Positions 1 through 8,544 of a stretch of 64,000 nucleotides of DNA are shown one piece after another. Numbering within the stretch: position 1 is the stretch's first letter; each line of letters begins with the position of its first letter. The DNA is from Aquimarina sp. MMG016 (GTDB lineage Bacteria; Bacteroidota; Bacteroidia; Flavobacteriales; Flavobacteriaceae), in contig NZ_JAGJEA010000007.1 in assembly GCF_018100805.1 (NCBI RefSeq), positions 62,001 through 126,000 of the forward strand, read 5' to 3'. The notes beneath the pieces are model-generated. The model was not told where the DNA came from and ran no database searches. It was given only the letters and a program-made list of their open reading frames with translations. The position numbers and the translations under genes were made by a program.

Positions 1-1091
1 ATCAGGTTAAAAAGTTTTATAAAAAGCATTTTATTTCCGTTAAATCAAAGATTTCCCTAAAAACTAAGGCTAAAATTCCAGAAGATTTTTCTAAATTTAT
101 AGATATAGATCAACACGAAGAGTTAAAAGAACTTAATTGGATTAAAATAGAGTTCCCAAGGATTATTGATAATTCAATTTTGGATAGTGTTTATGCAACT
201 TTTAATGCTTTTCCGGTCTTGAATAGAAAGTGGGAGAGTATTTCGTATCAGTTAAAAGACTATATAGATATTGTACCTGTTAGTACACAAGAACTTTTTC
301 TTGATGTAAAGAAGATTTCAAGTACCTCAGGTAAGGTTTATAAATTGAGAGAAAATGACTCTTCTCAGGATCATAAAGGTACATTTGTTGTTCGAAGGGA
401 TAATATTAGTAAGCTAGATTCTAGAAAGGCTAGAGAATATTTGGTTCATTTGGTAGAATTGTTAAAAGACGAAAGTGCTTCTTTTTCCTTTTTTGGAAAT
501 GATTTTCTTCAATCAAATATTAATGAATTGAATCAAAATATTTCTCTTCTTGAAAAGAAGATTTCTGATATCAATAAAGCATCTGCAGATACTAATTATA
601 TATCGGTTAAGCCTTTTAAGAAAAGAGATACGTTACTTGTAGAATATTGGATAACTAATGGAGTAGAGGCTAATCAGATAAAACCGGGTAATACATTAAG
701 TGTTTATCAGGGTAGTGATTTAAAACAAAAAGGAAGTGTGTTTTTGACGACTACCTTACAAGGTAAGAACAATCTGAGTATGGATGAAAGATTATATGCT
801 TATCGCAGAGCATTATTGTCCAGAAACAGGATTGTAACTAGAGAGGATGTTAAAGCACTATGTTATGAGCTATGTAGTGATAGGGTAGAAGATATAAAAG
901 TTAGAAAAGGTTTTAAAACAGATATTGAGGTTAACAAGGGGTTGGTTCCCTGTATTGAGGTGGTTATATACCCAAATAAAAAAGTAAAAACTTTGGATGA
1001 AGAATGGGAGGCTTTAAAAAGTAATATTTTATCTATTTTAGAGCAGCAATCTATAAATGTTTTTCCATATACTGTTAGAGTAATAAATTAA
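1..1091 (+). CDS. tssF: T6SS baseplate protein TssF, C-terminal part (5' end outside window)
   Basis: The reading frame is open from base 3 to the stop at 1091 with no start needed inside the window, so the gene enters from the left and only its last ~363 residues are seen. The visible part resembles Bacteroidota TssF, a baseplate subunit that forms the wedge of the contractile injector in the cytoplasm. A late segment around RIVTREDVKALCYEL followed by a short beta-rich C-terminus resembles gp6/baseplate-J-like folds. The next genes are a PKD membrane protein, tssK and tssO, all on the same strand with 20-30 bp gaps, which supports the T6SS-iii assignment. TssG is the main alternative and cannot be excluded from a fragment. 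Confidence 0.7.
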   Translation, partial: QVKKFYKKHFISVKSKISLKTKAKIPEDFSKFIDIDQHEELKELNWIKIEFPRIIDNSILDSVYATFNAFPVLNRKWESISYQLKDYIDIVPVSTQELFLDVKKISSTSGKVYKLRENDSSQDHKGTFVVRRDNISKLDSRKAREYLVHLVELLKDESASFSFFGNDFLQSNINELNQNISLLEKKISDINKASADTNYISVKPFKKRDTLLVEYWITNGVEANQIKPGNTLSVYQGSDLKQKGSVFLTTTLQGKNNLSMDERLYAYRRALLSRNRIVTREDVKALCYELCSDRVEDIKVRKGFKTDIEVNKGLVPCIEVVIYPNKKVKTLDEEWEALKSNILSILEQQSINVFPYTVRVIN

Positions 1092-1122
1092 TAGTAATTT
1101 AGATTTAGAAAATAGTTACGAG

Positions 1123-2109
1123 ATGAAAGGATCAGACAACATGAAGAATTATCATATAGACAGAAGTGTAGTTCTGTTTTTTGTGATAACATTATTAATT
1201 TCGGCAACAGTGTTTGGGTTTAGATATGCCAATTACACGCCTTGTGAGATTATTGAATTTGATATTAATGCTAGAAATTATAGAGTAGGAGAGATTATTC
1301 GTTTTAAAGACAATACAAAAGGAGCAATAACCAGAGAGTGGCATTTTGGTGATAGTTCAAAAGCGGATGCTAGAGTTGCACCGTTTCATACCTATGAAAA
1401 ACCAGGGGAATATGAAGTGAACTTGGTAATTAATGGGAAATGTAATAGCACAAGAATTGTTACTATTAAAGAAAAGGTATTTATTCTGGATTCTACCAAA
1501 TTAGCAAAATTTGATGTCCCAAAATCTGTTAAAGTAGGTGAAGTACTTAAATTAAAAGATAAAACATTAAACGCAAGATCTTGGGAATGGAGGTTTGGTG
1601 AAACTGCAGAAATAAATTCTAAGAAGAAAAACCCTGTATATATTTATAATGAACCAGGCTTGAAGACTATTACATTGGTTGTTAATGGTGATGTGCGTTA
1701 CAAAACACAGAAGAAAATAACTGTTCTTGCTAAAGAGAAGAAAAAAGAAAAAGTAGTAAGGCCTATTATCAGACCAAAAGAATCAAAATCTGGATTGAAA
1801 CTTAAACCTTCTATTGGTGTTGAAGAAAATAAACCAAAAGAATTCAAAGCACCATTTATAAGTAAAAAAGCGTTTGAAGCTAAACTTTTAGAGGTGTATA
1901 AAAAAACAGCTACGGCTAATGACTTTAGTCCTTATCTGTGTGGTAATCTTGATCTGTCTGTTTTGGCAAATAAAAAACGCACTACATTTTTAGAACTTTG
2001 TGAAAGAATTAAAAGAAAAGGAGCGAAGGTAAAAGAGCTGGAAATAGTAAGAGCGGAGAATAATTGTATAAAGAATATAGTGATAAGATATTCTAAGTTA
2101 AAATTATAA
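1123..2109 (+). CDS. PKD-domain membrane protein of the T6SS-iii membrane complex (TssP candidate)
   Basis: The protein has 328 residues with one N-terminal membrane segment (about residues 15-33) and then two PKD-like domains. These are centred on REWHFGD (~72) and WEWRFGE (~150), each followed by a YxYxxPG-type strand motif. A Lys/Glu/Pro-rich linker (~200-245) leads to a small C-terminal domain. The topology is short cytoplasmic tail and large periplasmic part. T6SS-iii lacks TssJLM and uses TssN, O, P, Q and R as its membrane complex; the position between tssF and tssK plus the PKD domains fits TssP, but that name is inferred. A second start at 1141 has AAAGGA ahead of it and is an equally good N-terminus. 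Confidence 0.6.
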   Translation: MKGSDNMKNYHIDRSVVLFFVITLLISATVFGFRYANYTPCEIIEFDINARNYRVGEIIRFKDNTKGAITREWHFGDSSKADARVAPFHTYEKPGEYEVNLVINGKCNSTRIVTIKEKVFILDSTKLAKFDVPKSVKVGEVLKLKDKTLNARSWEWRFGETAEINSKKKNPVYIYNEPGLKTITLVVNGDVRYKTQKKITVLAKEKKKEKVVRPIIRPKESKSGLKLKPSIGVEENKPKEFKAPFISKKAFEAKLLEVYKKTATANDFSPYLCGNLDLSVLANKKRTTFLELCERIKRKGAKVKELEIVRAENNCIKNIVIRYSKLKL

Positions 2110-2134
2110 GAGGTTATAAATAAGAAAGAATAAT

Positions 2135-3292
2135 ATGAGTTCTAATAATAAGAGTCATTATAGTGTGAATTGGATTGATGGGATGAAGATCAATAAAAAT
2201 CATTTTATTGAATCTGAGAATGCCCTTGTTAATGTGTCCCAGCTGATTGCTTCTAAAGATATTAATTCGGTTAATTATGGTTTGTTACCCAATACCGAAT
2301 CAGAAGAGGCGGTAGATATGGTATTTTCTATAGATGGTCAGGACACGATAAAAGTTCAACTTAATAGGTGTAAAGCAGTCACTCCTGGTGGAAGTATCAT
2401 TAATATAACACCTGAAGTTTCCTCCTTTTTGGAGCAAAAAGGGAATATTATTAAAACCGAATATAAGCCTAATGAAGATGATGATGAGTGTTATATAGTC
2501 CTTACTGTTAATCCTTATGAGAGAGTTCCTATAGGTGATGCCGATCCTGATGAAGAGCCTCCTAGACATCCTAATGTATTACCTGAGTATGGTTTAGCTG
2601 TCTTAACGGCTGCCGAAGCTAATGAAAATGAATTTGGGAAACATCACATTACTGTAGGTAAAATTATATTTAATGAAGGAGTTCCAGCTTTAGCAGAAGA
2701 TTTTATTCCTCCGTGTTCATCAATACAGAGTCATCAGGATTTAAAATATATTTATACGGAGATTCATACTTTTTTTAGTGCAATAGAAAAGTATTCAATG
2801 AATATTATTCAGAAAATATATCAGAAGAAGCAAACTAATGAGTTAGCTACTATGGTTCTGACTTTAGCCCAGAATACTCTTCAGCATTTGGGTGGTATGT
2901 TGCCTGATTATAGATTGTATGACCGTCATCAACCTCCGATAATTATGATAACCAAGCTAATGGCTTTAGCTAGGGTTATGAAAAATAGTATGGATATTTA
3001 TGTGGGTACTGGAAAAGAAGAACTGTTAAATTATCTATCCGATTGGTGTGATCTTAATCAAGGCGCATTTGAAAATGTATTGGTTGAGATGATAGAAATA
3101 GAATATCAGCATACCGATATTAATAAATCATTACACCATGTTTCTGGTTTTACTAAATTAATGCTTTCTCTTTTTAAGAAATTAAATGAGTTAGATTATA
3201 TTGGTAAGAAATCAGATTCTAATATATTTGTCAAAGAAGAAGTAATCGCAAAACAAGATGTCAAAAATAGACGAAGTTTCTTGTTAGACTAA
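2135..3292 (+). CDS. tssK: T6SS baseplate protein TssK
   Basis: The protein has 385 residues and no signal or membrane segment. The N-terminus (VNWIDGMKINKNHF) is the typical opening of Bacteroidota TssK, which links the baseplate to the membrane complex in the cytoplasm. An acidic proline-containing stretch (~130-145, PDEEPPRHPN) lies in the N-terminal half, and the C-terminal half is helical, as in TssK. It sits 25 bp after the PKD protein and 29 bp before tssO, so all three are probably one transcript. Length fits the family. Confidence 0.85.
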   Translation: MSSNNKSHYSVNWIDGMKINKNHFIESENALVNVSQLIASKDINSVNYGLLPNTESEEAVDMVFSIDGQDTIKVQLNRCKAVTPGGSIINITPEVSSFLEQKGNIIKTEYKPNEDDDECYIVLTVNPYERVPIGDADPDEEPPRHPNVLPEYGLAVLTAAEANENEFGKHHITVGKIIFNEGVPALAEDFIPPCSSIQSHQDLKYIYTEIHTFFSAIEKYSMNIIQKIYQKKQTNELATMVLTLAQNTLQHLGGMLPDYRLYDRHQPPIIMITKLMALARVMKNSMDIYVGTGKEELLNYLSDWCDLNQGAFENVLVEMIEIEYQHTDINKSLHHVSGFTKLMLSLFKKLNELDYIGKKSDSNIFVKEEVIAKQDVKNRRSFLLD

Positions 3293-3321
3293 TTATTATA
3301 CACACAAACTAAATTATATTT

Positions 3322-3825
3322 ATGAAGCCAAAGAATAGTAAAGAAAGAAGGAATAGTATATTGAAATTTTCCTTATTGTTTCTTTTTACTACAGCATTAA
3401 TCGTTACAGCATTTTATTTTGATTTTGACAGGGTACCTTTTAAGGAAAATGCCGTTTGGAGAGAACGCTCTGCTTTGATCGAAAAAGAAATGGAGTATCA
3501 GAAAAAGTTTTCTAAAGGTATGAAAGAGGTAAGATCTCTTATAGACTCTTTAGATGTTCCTGGTCAAAACTTACAATATTTAAATCAAGTGATTAGTTCT
3601 AAAATAGTTGATTTACAAAAAACAATTCCTAAGGAGGACTCCACGTATCGATATGATATGTATACTAATATTATAGATTCTTATGTTAATATTCATGACT
3701 TAAAAACTAAGTTAAGAGAGTTTGATGATGTGGATGAAAGAATAGAGGAGTATAAAGAAGAGCTTGAGAAAACAAGAAAAGAATTAAACGAAGCTAATCG
3801 CTATTTGGATGCAGTAAGACGTTAA
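3322..3825 (+). CDS. tssO: T6SS-iii membrane complex protein TssO
   Basis: The protein has 167 residues: a basic N-terminus (MKPKNSKERR), one membrane helix (about residues 15-32), and a soluble part that ends in a Glu/Lys-rich coiled coil (about 125-165). This is the pattern of TssO, a bitopic inner-membrane protein found only in the Bacteroidota T6SS subtype. It is the last T6SS gene here; the strong hairpin at 3851-3886 ends the transcript. Any remaining T6SS genes (sheath, Hcp, VgrG, TssN/Q/R) must lie to the left of the window or elsewhere. Confidence 0.8.
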   Translation: MKPKNSKERRNSILKFSLLFLFTTALIVTAFYFDFDRVPFKENAVWRERSALIEKEMEYQKKFSKGMKEVRSLIDSLDVPGQNLQYLNQVISSKIVDLQKTIPKEDSTYRYDMYTNIIDSYVNIHDLKTKLREFDDVDERIEEYKEELEKTRKELNEANRYLDAVRR

Positions 3826-3850
3826 TTTCTTTTTTAAATTTTGATATATA

Positions 3851-3886
3851 AAAAAAGTGTATGAAATTATTTCATACACTTTTTTT
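3851..3886. terminator. Bidirectional terminator between tssO and the M61 peptidase
   Basis: A perfect 16-bp inverted repeat (arms 3851-3866 and 3870-3885) with a 3-nt loop. It is bounded by six A on one side and six T on the other, so it can end both the rightward T6SS transcript and the leftward peptidase transcript. Confidence 0.85.
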
Positions 3887-3904
3887 ATTGATTGTCTTTT
3901 GTTT

Positions 3905-5707
3905 TTATCTAGCTTTTAGCCATTCTTCTCGCTTTAATAGCGCTTTTTTATTGGGCTTTTCAAATTGGGTAACTTCTACTGAAGGATCTGCACCTAGTTT
4001 AACTATAGTTTTTAATTCTACCCCTAATCTTTCATATATAATGGTGGCTTTTTTACCAGGTTTATATTTTGCAATGGCTTGATTAAACTGGTTTTTATCA
4101 GAAAAAGATTGATTGTCTATAGCGACAATAATATCTCCTTTTTCTATACCTGCTTCGTAAGCTGGTGTTCCCTTTAAGACATATTTTGATACTTCAGCTC
4201 TACCATCTTCATTAAACTTAATATCTACTCCTAAATAAGCTTTTTTGGCATTGCTCTTTAAATTAATAGCTACAGATGAAAATAATTTTTTGAAATCCGG
4301 AATCTGACTATCAAAAATGTAATTTTCAAAGAAATCATCAGCAAAAGACTCTCCGGCATACTCTCTTAATGTAAAAAATAGATTTTCGATAGTGTATGGT
4401 ATTTCATTTTTACCATATTTATTCCAAACCAATTTCATGTAGTCATCAAGATTTAGTTCGTCTTTATAATCTCTAAGAGAAAGATCTAATGCTAATCCTA
4501 GCATACTGCCGTAAGAATAATAAGAAACAAAAGTGTTTCTTCTGTTTACTGGATCAACCGATTTGGCGGCATCCACAAAGGGAGCCTGATAGCTCATTTC
4601 TATAGGGTTAAAATATTGTAGTGCTGGAGAATTCCAGACATAGTTATAGGTTCCGGTAAGTTTTTCTATGTATTCGTCTTGAGATATAATGCCTGCTCTA
4701 CAAAGAATCAAATTTGTGTAATAACTTGTGAAACCTTCTGCAAACCATAATTCTCCAGACATATTTGCCTCTTCGAAATCAAAAGGTTCCAAAGAAATTG
4801 GGCGAATACGTTCAACATTCCAAGCATGAAAAAACTCGTGAGCAACAGTACCAATATTACCTTTCATTCCTCCTTCGTCTAGGCTTTTTGGAGAGGTAAG
4901 AACCGTAGAATTACGATGCTCCATGCCATCTCTTGAAACCTGTGGCATGTAACAAGCAAGGAAGGTGTATTCACCATAATCAAAATTTGGATAATCTCCA
5001 AACACAGCTTTTTCTTGTGCTACTATAGCTTTTATTTGTTCAAAATATTGATCAGTTTCTTCCTCTGTTCCTAAGTGTCTAATTGCTAAGCGAATAGTGT
5101 GTTCGGTGCCACGAGAATCTACTTTAAACTCTTTGATAGTGTGATCGCTGATTGCTACCGGACTATCCATAAAATACTGTAGATTTGGAGCTAAAAATTT
5201 ATTTCCACCTAAAGGAATTAACTGTGTAGAAACTTTCCAATTTAGATCCTCCCTAGTAGTAAATGTTACTTGTACAGGACGTTCCTTTAATGTTGGGATG
5301 TACATGAACGTAGCAGGAATATTAAGAAGTGCGTGAGTTTCATCTATTTGTGCGTATGTTCCATCTCCTCGATTAGCAAATAGGGTATATGAAACGTTTA
5401 AAGTTCCGTCATGACCAGATACATCCCATTGATGGGGATTAGGTCTTGTAACAGTAACGTCTTTTCCTTTACTATCAGTAATCGTTACATTATATACATT
5501 TTTTGCAAATTCATGTAAAGCGTAGCGGCCAGGTGATGTTCTACTCATTCTTAATGAAATGGTACCACCGTCTAAATTAGTGAAAACTGCTTTTACTTCT
5601 GCTTCATGATGCACTGCATTCTGAAAAGAGATTTCATATTCATTTCTGACTTGGCTAAACCCAATATGAGTTAATAGGAGTAAAAAGATAATTTGTAATG
5701 ATTTCAT
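3905..5707 (-). CDS. Secreted M61 family metallopeptidase with PDZ domain
   Basis: The protein has 600 residues. It starts with a signal peptide (cut near FSQ, residue ~19) and has an N-terminal beta domain (~25-185), a catalytic domain with HEFFHAWNVER (His290, Glu291, His294) and a C-terminal PDZ domain (~495-570, AYLGVDIKFNEDGRAE then GDIIVAIDNQSF). This is the layout of M61 glycyl-aminopeptidase-like enzymes, zinc peptidases that cut small N-terminal residues. It probably acts in the periplasm or outside the cell. It is transcribed alone, towards the T6SS genes. The exact substrate cannot be told from sequence. Confidence 0.88.
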   Translation of the reverse strand: MKSLQIIFLLLLTHIGFSQVRNEYEISFQNAVHHEAEVKAVFTNLDGGTISLRMSRTSPGRYALHEFAKNVYNVTITDSKGKDVTVTRPNPHQWDVSGHDGTLNVSYTLFANRGDGTYAQIDETHALLNIPATFMYIPTLKERPVQVTFTTREDLNWKVSTQLIPLGGNKFLAPNLQYFMDSPVAISDHTIKEFKVDSRGTEHTIRLAIRHLGTEEETDQYFEQIKAIVAQEKAVFGDYPNFDYGEYTFLACYMPQVSRDGMEHRNSTVLTSPKSLDEGGMKGNIGTVAHEFFHAWNVERIRPISLEPFDFEEANMSGELWFAEGFTSYYTNLILCRAGIISQDEYIEKLTGTYNYVWNSPALQYFNPIEMSYQAPFVDAAKSVDPVNRRNTFVSYYSYGSMLGLALDLSLRDYKDELNLDDYMKLVWNKYGKNEIPYTIENLFFTLREYAGESFADDFFENYIFDSQIPDFKKLFSSVAINLKSNAKKAYLGVDIKFNEDGRAEVSKYVLKGTPAYEAGIEKGDIIVAIDNQSFSDKNQFNQAIAKYKPGKKATIIYERLGVELKTIVKLGADPSVEVTQFEKPNKKALLKREEWLKAR

Positions 5708-6260
5708 GTATATCTATTTTTATAAATCTATCGGCTATAATTTATTTATTATAGTTGAAATTCTTAAATAAGGAAAGTTCTTAGTATTTCTTTGGGGCAT
5801 CACTAAGATCAAAATCAATGCCAAGATCTTAGAGAAGTCAAAAATACAACAAACTCTTAATAACGCAAATGTTGCGAGTAAAATTAATAGATAAATTATA
5901 GATCTAATAGGTTGTTGTGAGGCAGGTAAATATTAAAACTATAAATATCGAAGGTTTTTTTTTAGGCGAAAAGTTTATAGTTTGTTAGTTTAATATACTG
6001 TAAGTCATATGGTTGTAGTGTTGTCTTGAATAGGTTTATTTGTTTTCTTACTTTTTATATCAATACTAAAGTGTTTTTCAGATAGTGATCTTAATAATGG
6101 TTGGGGTAAAATGTAATTTAGGATACTATTTCCATTGGTGGAGACTTAATGAATTTCAATGGAATATGTGTAGCTTGTACTAAATAGATTGTTGTATTTT
6201 ATTATAGCTTTTATATGGCCTAGGATTTTAAACTAAAAAAGCTTGAATCGGCACAAAATA
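5708..6260. other. Intergenic stretch with no supported gene
   Basis: About 550 bp of AT-rich DNA upstream of the M61 peptidase and downstream of tRNA-Ser. I see no open frame with coding character. A small hairpin-like CGCAA/TTGCG element lies near 5866 and an 8-bp inverted repeat (TTCCATTG/CAATGGAA) lies near 6130-6163. Neither has a T-run or another sign of function. The M61 promoter should be at the left end, but no clear -7 box is visible. Confidence 0.5.
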
Positions 6261-6287
6261 AAAACCCGAAATTTTTATTTCGGGTTT
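6261..6287 (-). terminator. Terminator of tRNA-Ser(UGA)
   Basis: An 11-bp perfect stem (arms 6262-6272 and 6277-6287) with a 4-nt loop, seven bases after the tRNA 3' end. In the leftward direction the stem runs into T residues. Confidence 0.75.
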
Positions 6288-6294
6288 CTTTTTG

Positions 6295-6379
6295 CGGAGA
6301 AAGAGGGATTCGAACCCCCGGAGGTGTGACCCTCGCCGGTTTTCAAGACCGGTGCATTCGACCACTCTGCCATTTCTCC
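6295..6379 (-). tRNA. tRNA-Ser (anticodon UGA)
   Basis: An 85-nt leftward gene. The acceptor stem GGAGAAA/TTTCTCC has seven pairs and discriminator G. The anticodon stem CCGGT/ACCGG encloses CTTGAAA, giving anticodon TGA. A long variable arm and a GGTTCGAATCC T-arm mark it as a class II serine tRNA. CCA is not encoded. Confidence 0.96.
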
Positions 6380-6550
6380 AGTGTTTGGTCTCATCAGGTA
6401 TTCCCTGAATGCGGGTGCAAATATAAAACCTTTTTTAATTCTAAAAAGAATTATTTTAAAATAATTTTGTAATATTTCAGCAAAGAAAAAAATCATTAAA
6501 CCATGTTGGTCTAAATGAGTATATTGTAGAGCGTTTTTAATATTTAAAGT

Positions 6551-7624
6551 ATGAAAAATTTTTTATTGATTTTTGGTTTTATAGCGGTTTATTCGTGTGG
6601 TGGTTCATATAAAACCTCAAGTTCTGATAAAAAATCTGAAGACAAAATTTCTGTATCAAAAGTGAAAATTAGCAAGTCTGATCTAACCAAGTATGGAAAA
6701 AGTATTACTTCTAAAGAATTGAAAGATTATTTATATGTTTTTGCTGGTGATGATTTTGAAGGTAGAGATACTGGAGAGCCAGGTCAGAAAAAAGCAGCAG
6801 AATACTTAAAAAAGCAATACAAAAAATTAGGTATCCCTTCTCCATTAGGTGATGATAATTATTTTCAAGAGATTCCGGAGAGTTATTTTAGAGGAGGGAT
6901 TAAAGCTTCAGAAAATGTATTGGCGTATATTAAAGGAACAGAAAAACCAGAGGAAATTGTTGTTTTATCAGCTCATTATGACCACGTGGGTGTAGATGCA
7001 AAGGGTAATGTTTATAATGGTGCAGATGATGATGGTTCTGGAACGGTAAGCTTATTAGAAATAGCAGAAGCTTTTGTTAAAGCTAAGAAGGATGGAGTGG
7101 GGCCTAAGAGGTCGATTTTGTTTTTGCATGTTACTGGTGAGGAAAAAGGATTGTACGGATCTAGATTTTATACAGAAAACCCTATTTTTCCTTTAGAGAA
7201 TACTGTAACGGATCTTAATATTGATATGATTGGTAGAATAGATGAGAAGCATGAAGGAGAAGAAATGAATAATTATGTATACCTAATTGGAAGTGATCGA
7301 CTAAGTACAGAACTTCATGTCATAAGTGAGGAGGTCAATGCTAAATACACTAAATTAGATTTAGATTATACTTATAATGCAAAGAATGACCCTAATCGTT
7401 TTTATTTTAGAAGTGATCACTACAACTTTGCTAAGCATAATATTCCTATCATATTTTATTTTAACGGGGTTCATGAAGATTATCATCAGGTTACAGATAC
7501 TCCTGATAAAATAGAATATGATTTAATGGCTAAAAGAGCACAATTAGTTTTTTATACCGCTTGGGAGATAGCTAATAAAGAGGATAGATTAATCGTTGAT
7601 GGGGTGGAGGAAGACGGAGAGTAG
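6551..7624 (+). CDS. Lipoprotein M28 family metallopeptidase
   Basis: The protein has 357 residues. The signal peptide ends in a lipobox (VYSC, Cys16), so it is anchored to a membrane. The catalytic domain has AHYDHVG (His142, Asp144), GADDDGSG (Asp159 region), TGEEKG (Glu197/Glu198) and DMIGR, the metal-ligand motifs of M28 aminopeptidases, which use two zinc ions. The family removes N-terminal residues from peptides, which suggests nutrient processing at the cell envelope. The gene stands alone between two tRNA genes and ends at the hairpin at 7651-7680. Confidence 0.88.
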   Translation: MKNFLLIFGFIAVYSCGGSYKTSSSDKKSEDKISVSKVKISKSDLTKYGKSITSKELKDYLYVFAGDDFEGRDTGEPGQKKAAEYLKKQYKKLGIPSPLGDDNYFQEIPESYFRGGIKASENVLAYIKGTEKPEEIVVLSAHYDHVGVDAKGNVYNGADDDGSGTVSLLEIAEAFVKAKKDGVGPKRSILFLHVTGEEKGLYGSRFYTENPIFPLENTVTDLNIDMIGRIDEKHEGEEMNNYVYLIGSDRLSTELHVISEEVNAKYTKLDLDYTYNAKNDPNRFYFRSDHYNFAKHNIPIIFYFNGVHEDYHQVTDTPDKIEYDLMAKRAQLVFYTAWEIANKEDRLIVDGVEEDGE

Positions 7625-7650
7625 TTTTAAAGAATGAAATGTATTGTATA

Positions 7651-7680
7651 AAAAAAAGACCTTGTATATCAAGGTCTTTT
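7651..7680. terminator. Terminator between the M28 peptidase and tRNA-His
   Basis: An 11-bp perfect stem (7654-7664 with 7670-7680) and 5-nt loop, with seven A before it and a T-run within the right arm. It can serve the rightward peptidase gene and the leftward tRNA. Confidence 0.8.
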
Positions 7681-7690
7681 CTATTTTAAG

Positions 7691-7765
7691 GGTGGAAGAC
7701 GGGATTCGAACCCGCGACCCTTGGTACCACAAACCAATGCTCTAACCAGCTGAGCTACAACCACC
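7691..7765 (-). tRNA. tRNA-His (anticodon GUG)
   Basis: A 75-nt leftward gene including the extra 5' G (G-1) typical of tRNA-His. The anticodon stem TTGGT/ACCAA encloses TTGTGGT, giving GTG. D-arm and T-arm are normal. The acceptor stem has two adjacent T/T positions in its lower half (5' GGTGGTTG against 3' CTTCCACC), noted separately. CCA is not encoded. Confidence 0.93.
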
Positions 7766-7823
7766 ATTTAATTTCGGCTGCAAAAATAAGGTATTTATAT
7801 GTTTCTACAAACATTTTTTTATA

Positions 7824-8540
7824 TTAAATTAAATCAAAAATGGAATCCACTGCTACATAGCGTTCTACAGTATAGCCTTCAGCGTGTTCTACATTGATAA
7901 TTCTTCCTAAATCTGCTGCACGATATTTAATACTATCCAGAAAATTTTTACTTGATATTGGAGTAGAAGGTTCTTGGTTGCTGGAGTCATAAAATTGTGA
8001 AGCGTATGCCATTACACTTTCTACCTTTTTTTCGATGAATCCGCTAATATCAATTACGACATCTGGTTCAATGTTTTTCCATTGTATATAGTGATAAACA
8101 TATTTAGGTCTCCAGGCTTCTTGTGCTTTTCCATTGACAAAAGTTTCAATCTTTCTGAGTCCTGATAAAAAACAAGCATCGCTTGTCAATTTACTTCCCT
8201 TTCCATGATCTATATGGCGATCAGTAATGGCATTGCATAAAACTATTTCTGGTTTGTATTTTCTGATGATTTTAATGATCTCTAATTGATGCTTTTCATC
8301 GTTAACAAAGAAACCATCTTTGAATCCTAAATTTTCTCTAACTGAAACTCCAAGTATTTCTGCTGCTTTATTAGCTTCTTGATCTCTAATTTCAGGAGTC
8401 CCTCTGGTTCCTAGTTCACCTCTGGTAAGATCCAGAATTCCAACTTTTTTGCCTCTATGAACTTCTTTAGCAATAGTTCCGGAACAGCTCAACTCAACAT
8501 CATCAGGATGAGCTCCTACGGCAAGAATATCCAATTTCAT
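7824..8540 (-). CDS. bshB1: Bacillithiol biosynthesis deacetylase BshB1
   Basis: The protein has 238 residues of the LmbE/PIG-L fold. The zinc motif AHPDD (His11, Asp13, Asp14) and a later HIDHGKG segment are present, and the full length matches BshB1. It removes the acetyl group from GlcNAc-malate to give GlcN-malate, the second step of bacillithiol synthesis in the cytoplasm. The gene starts 4 bp after the trans-sulfuration gene on the same strand, so the two are likely co-transcribed, linking a low-molecular-weight thiol with sulfur amino-acid supply. The nearby peroxiredoxins may use the same thiol pool. Confidence 0.9.
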   Translation of the reverse strand: MKLDILAVGAHPDDVELSCSGTIAKEVHRGKKVGILDLTRGELGTRGTPEIRDQEANKAAEILGVSVRENLGFKDGFFVNDEKHQLEIIKIIRKYKPEIVLCNAITDRHIDHGKGSKLTSDACFLSGLRKIETFVNGKAQEAWRPKYVYHYIQWKNIEPDVVIDISGFIEKKVESVMAYASQFYDSSNQEPSTPISSKNFLDSIKYRAADLGRIINVEHAEGYTVERYVAVDSIFDLI

Positions 8541-8544
8541 ATTT

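Noticed and set aside
5860..6170. Small inverted repeats near 5866 and 6130-6163 as regulatory RNA
   Set aside because: Short arms, no T-run and no promoter box; expected by chance in AT-rich DNA.
6275..6496. 73-codon frame across tRNA-Ser(UGA)
   Set aside because: It translates a tRNA gene; the AEWSNAPVLKTGEGHTSGGS-like peptide is a well-known artefact of serine tRNA genes.
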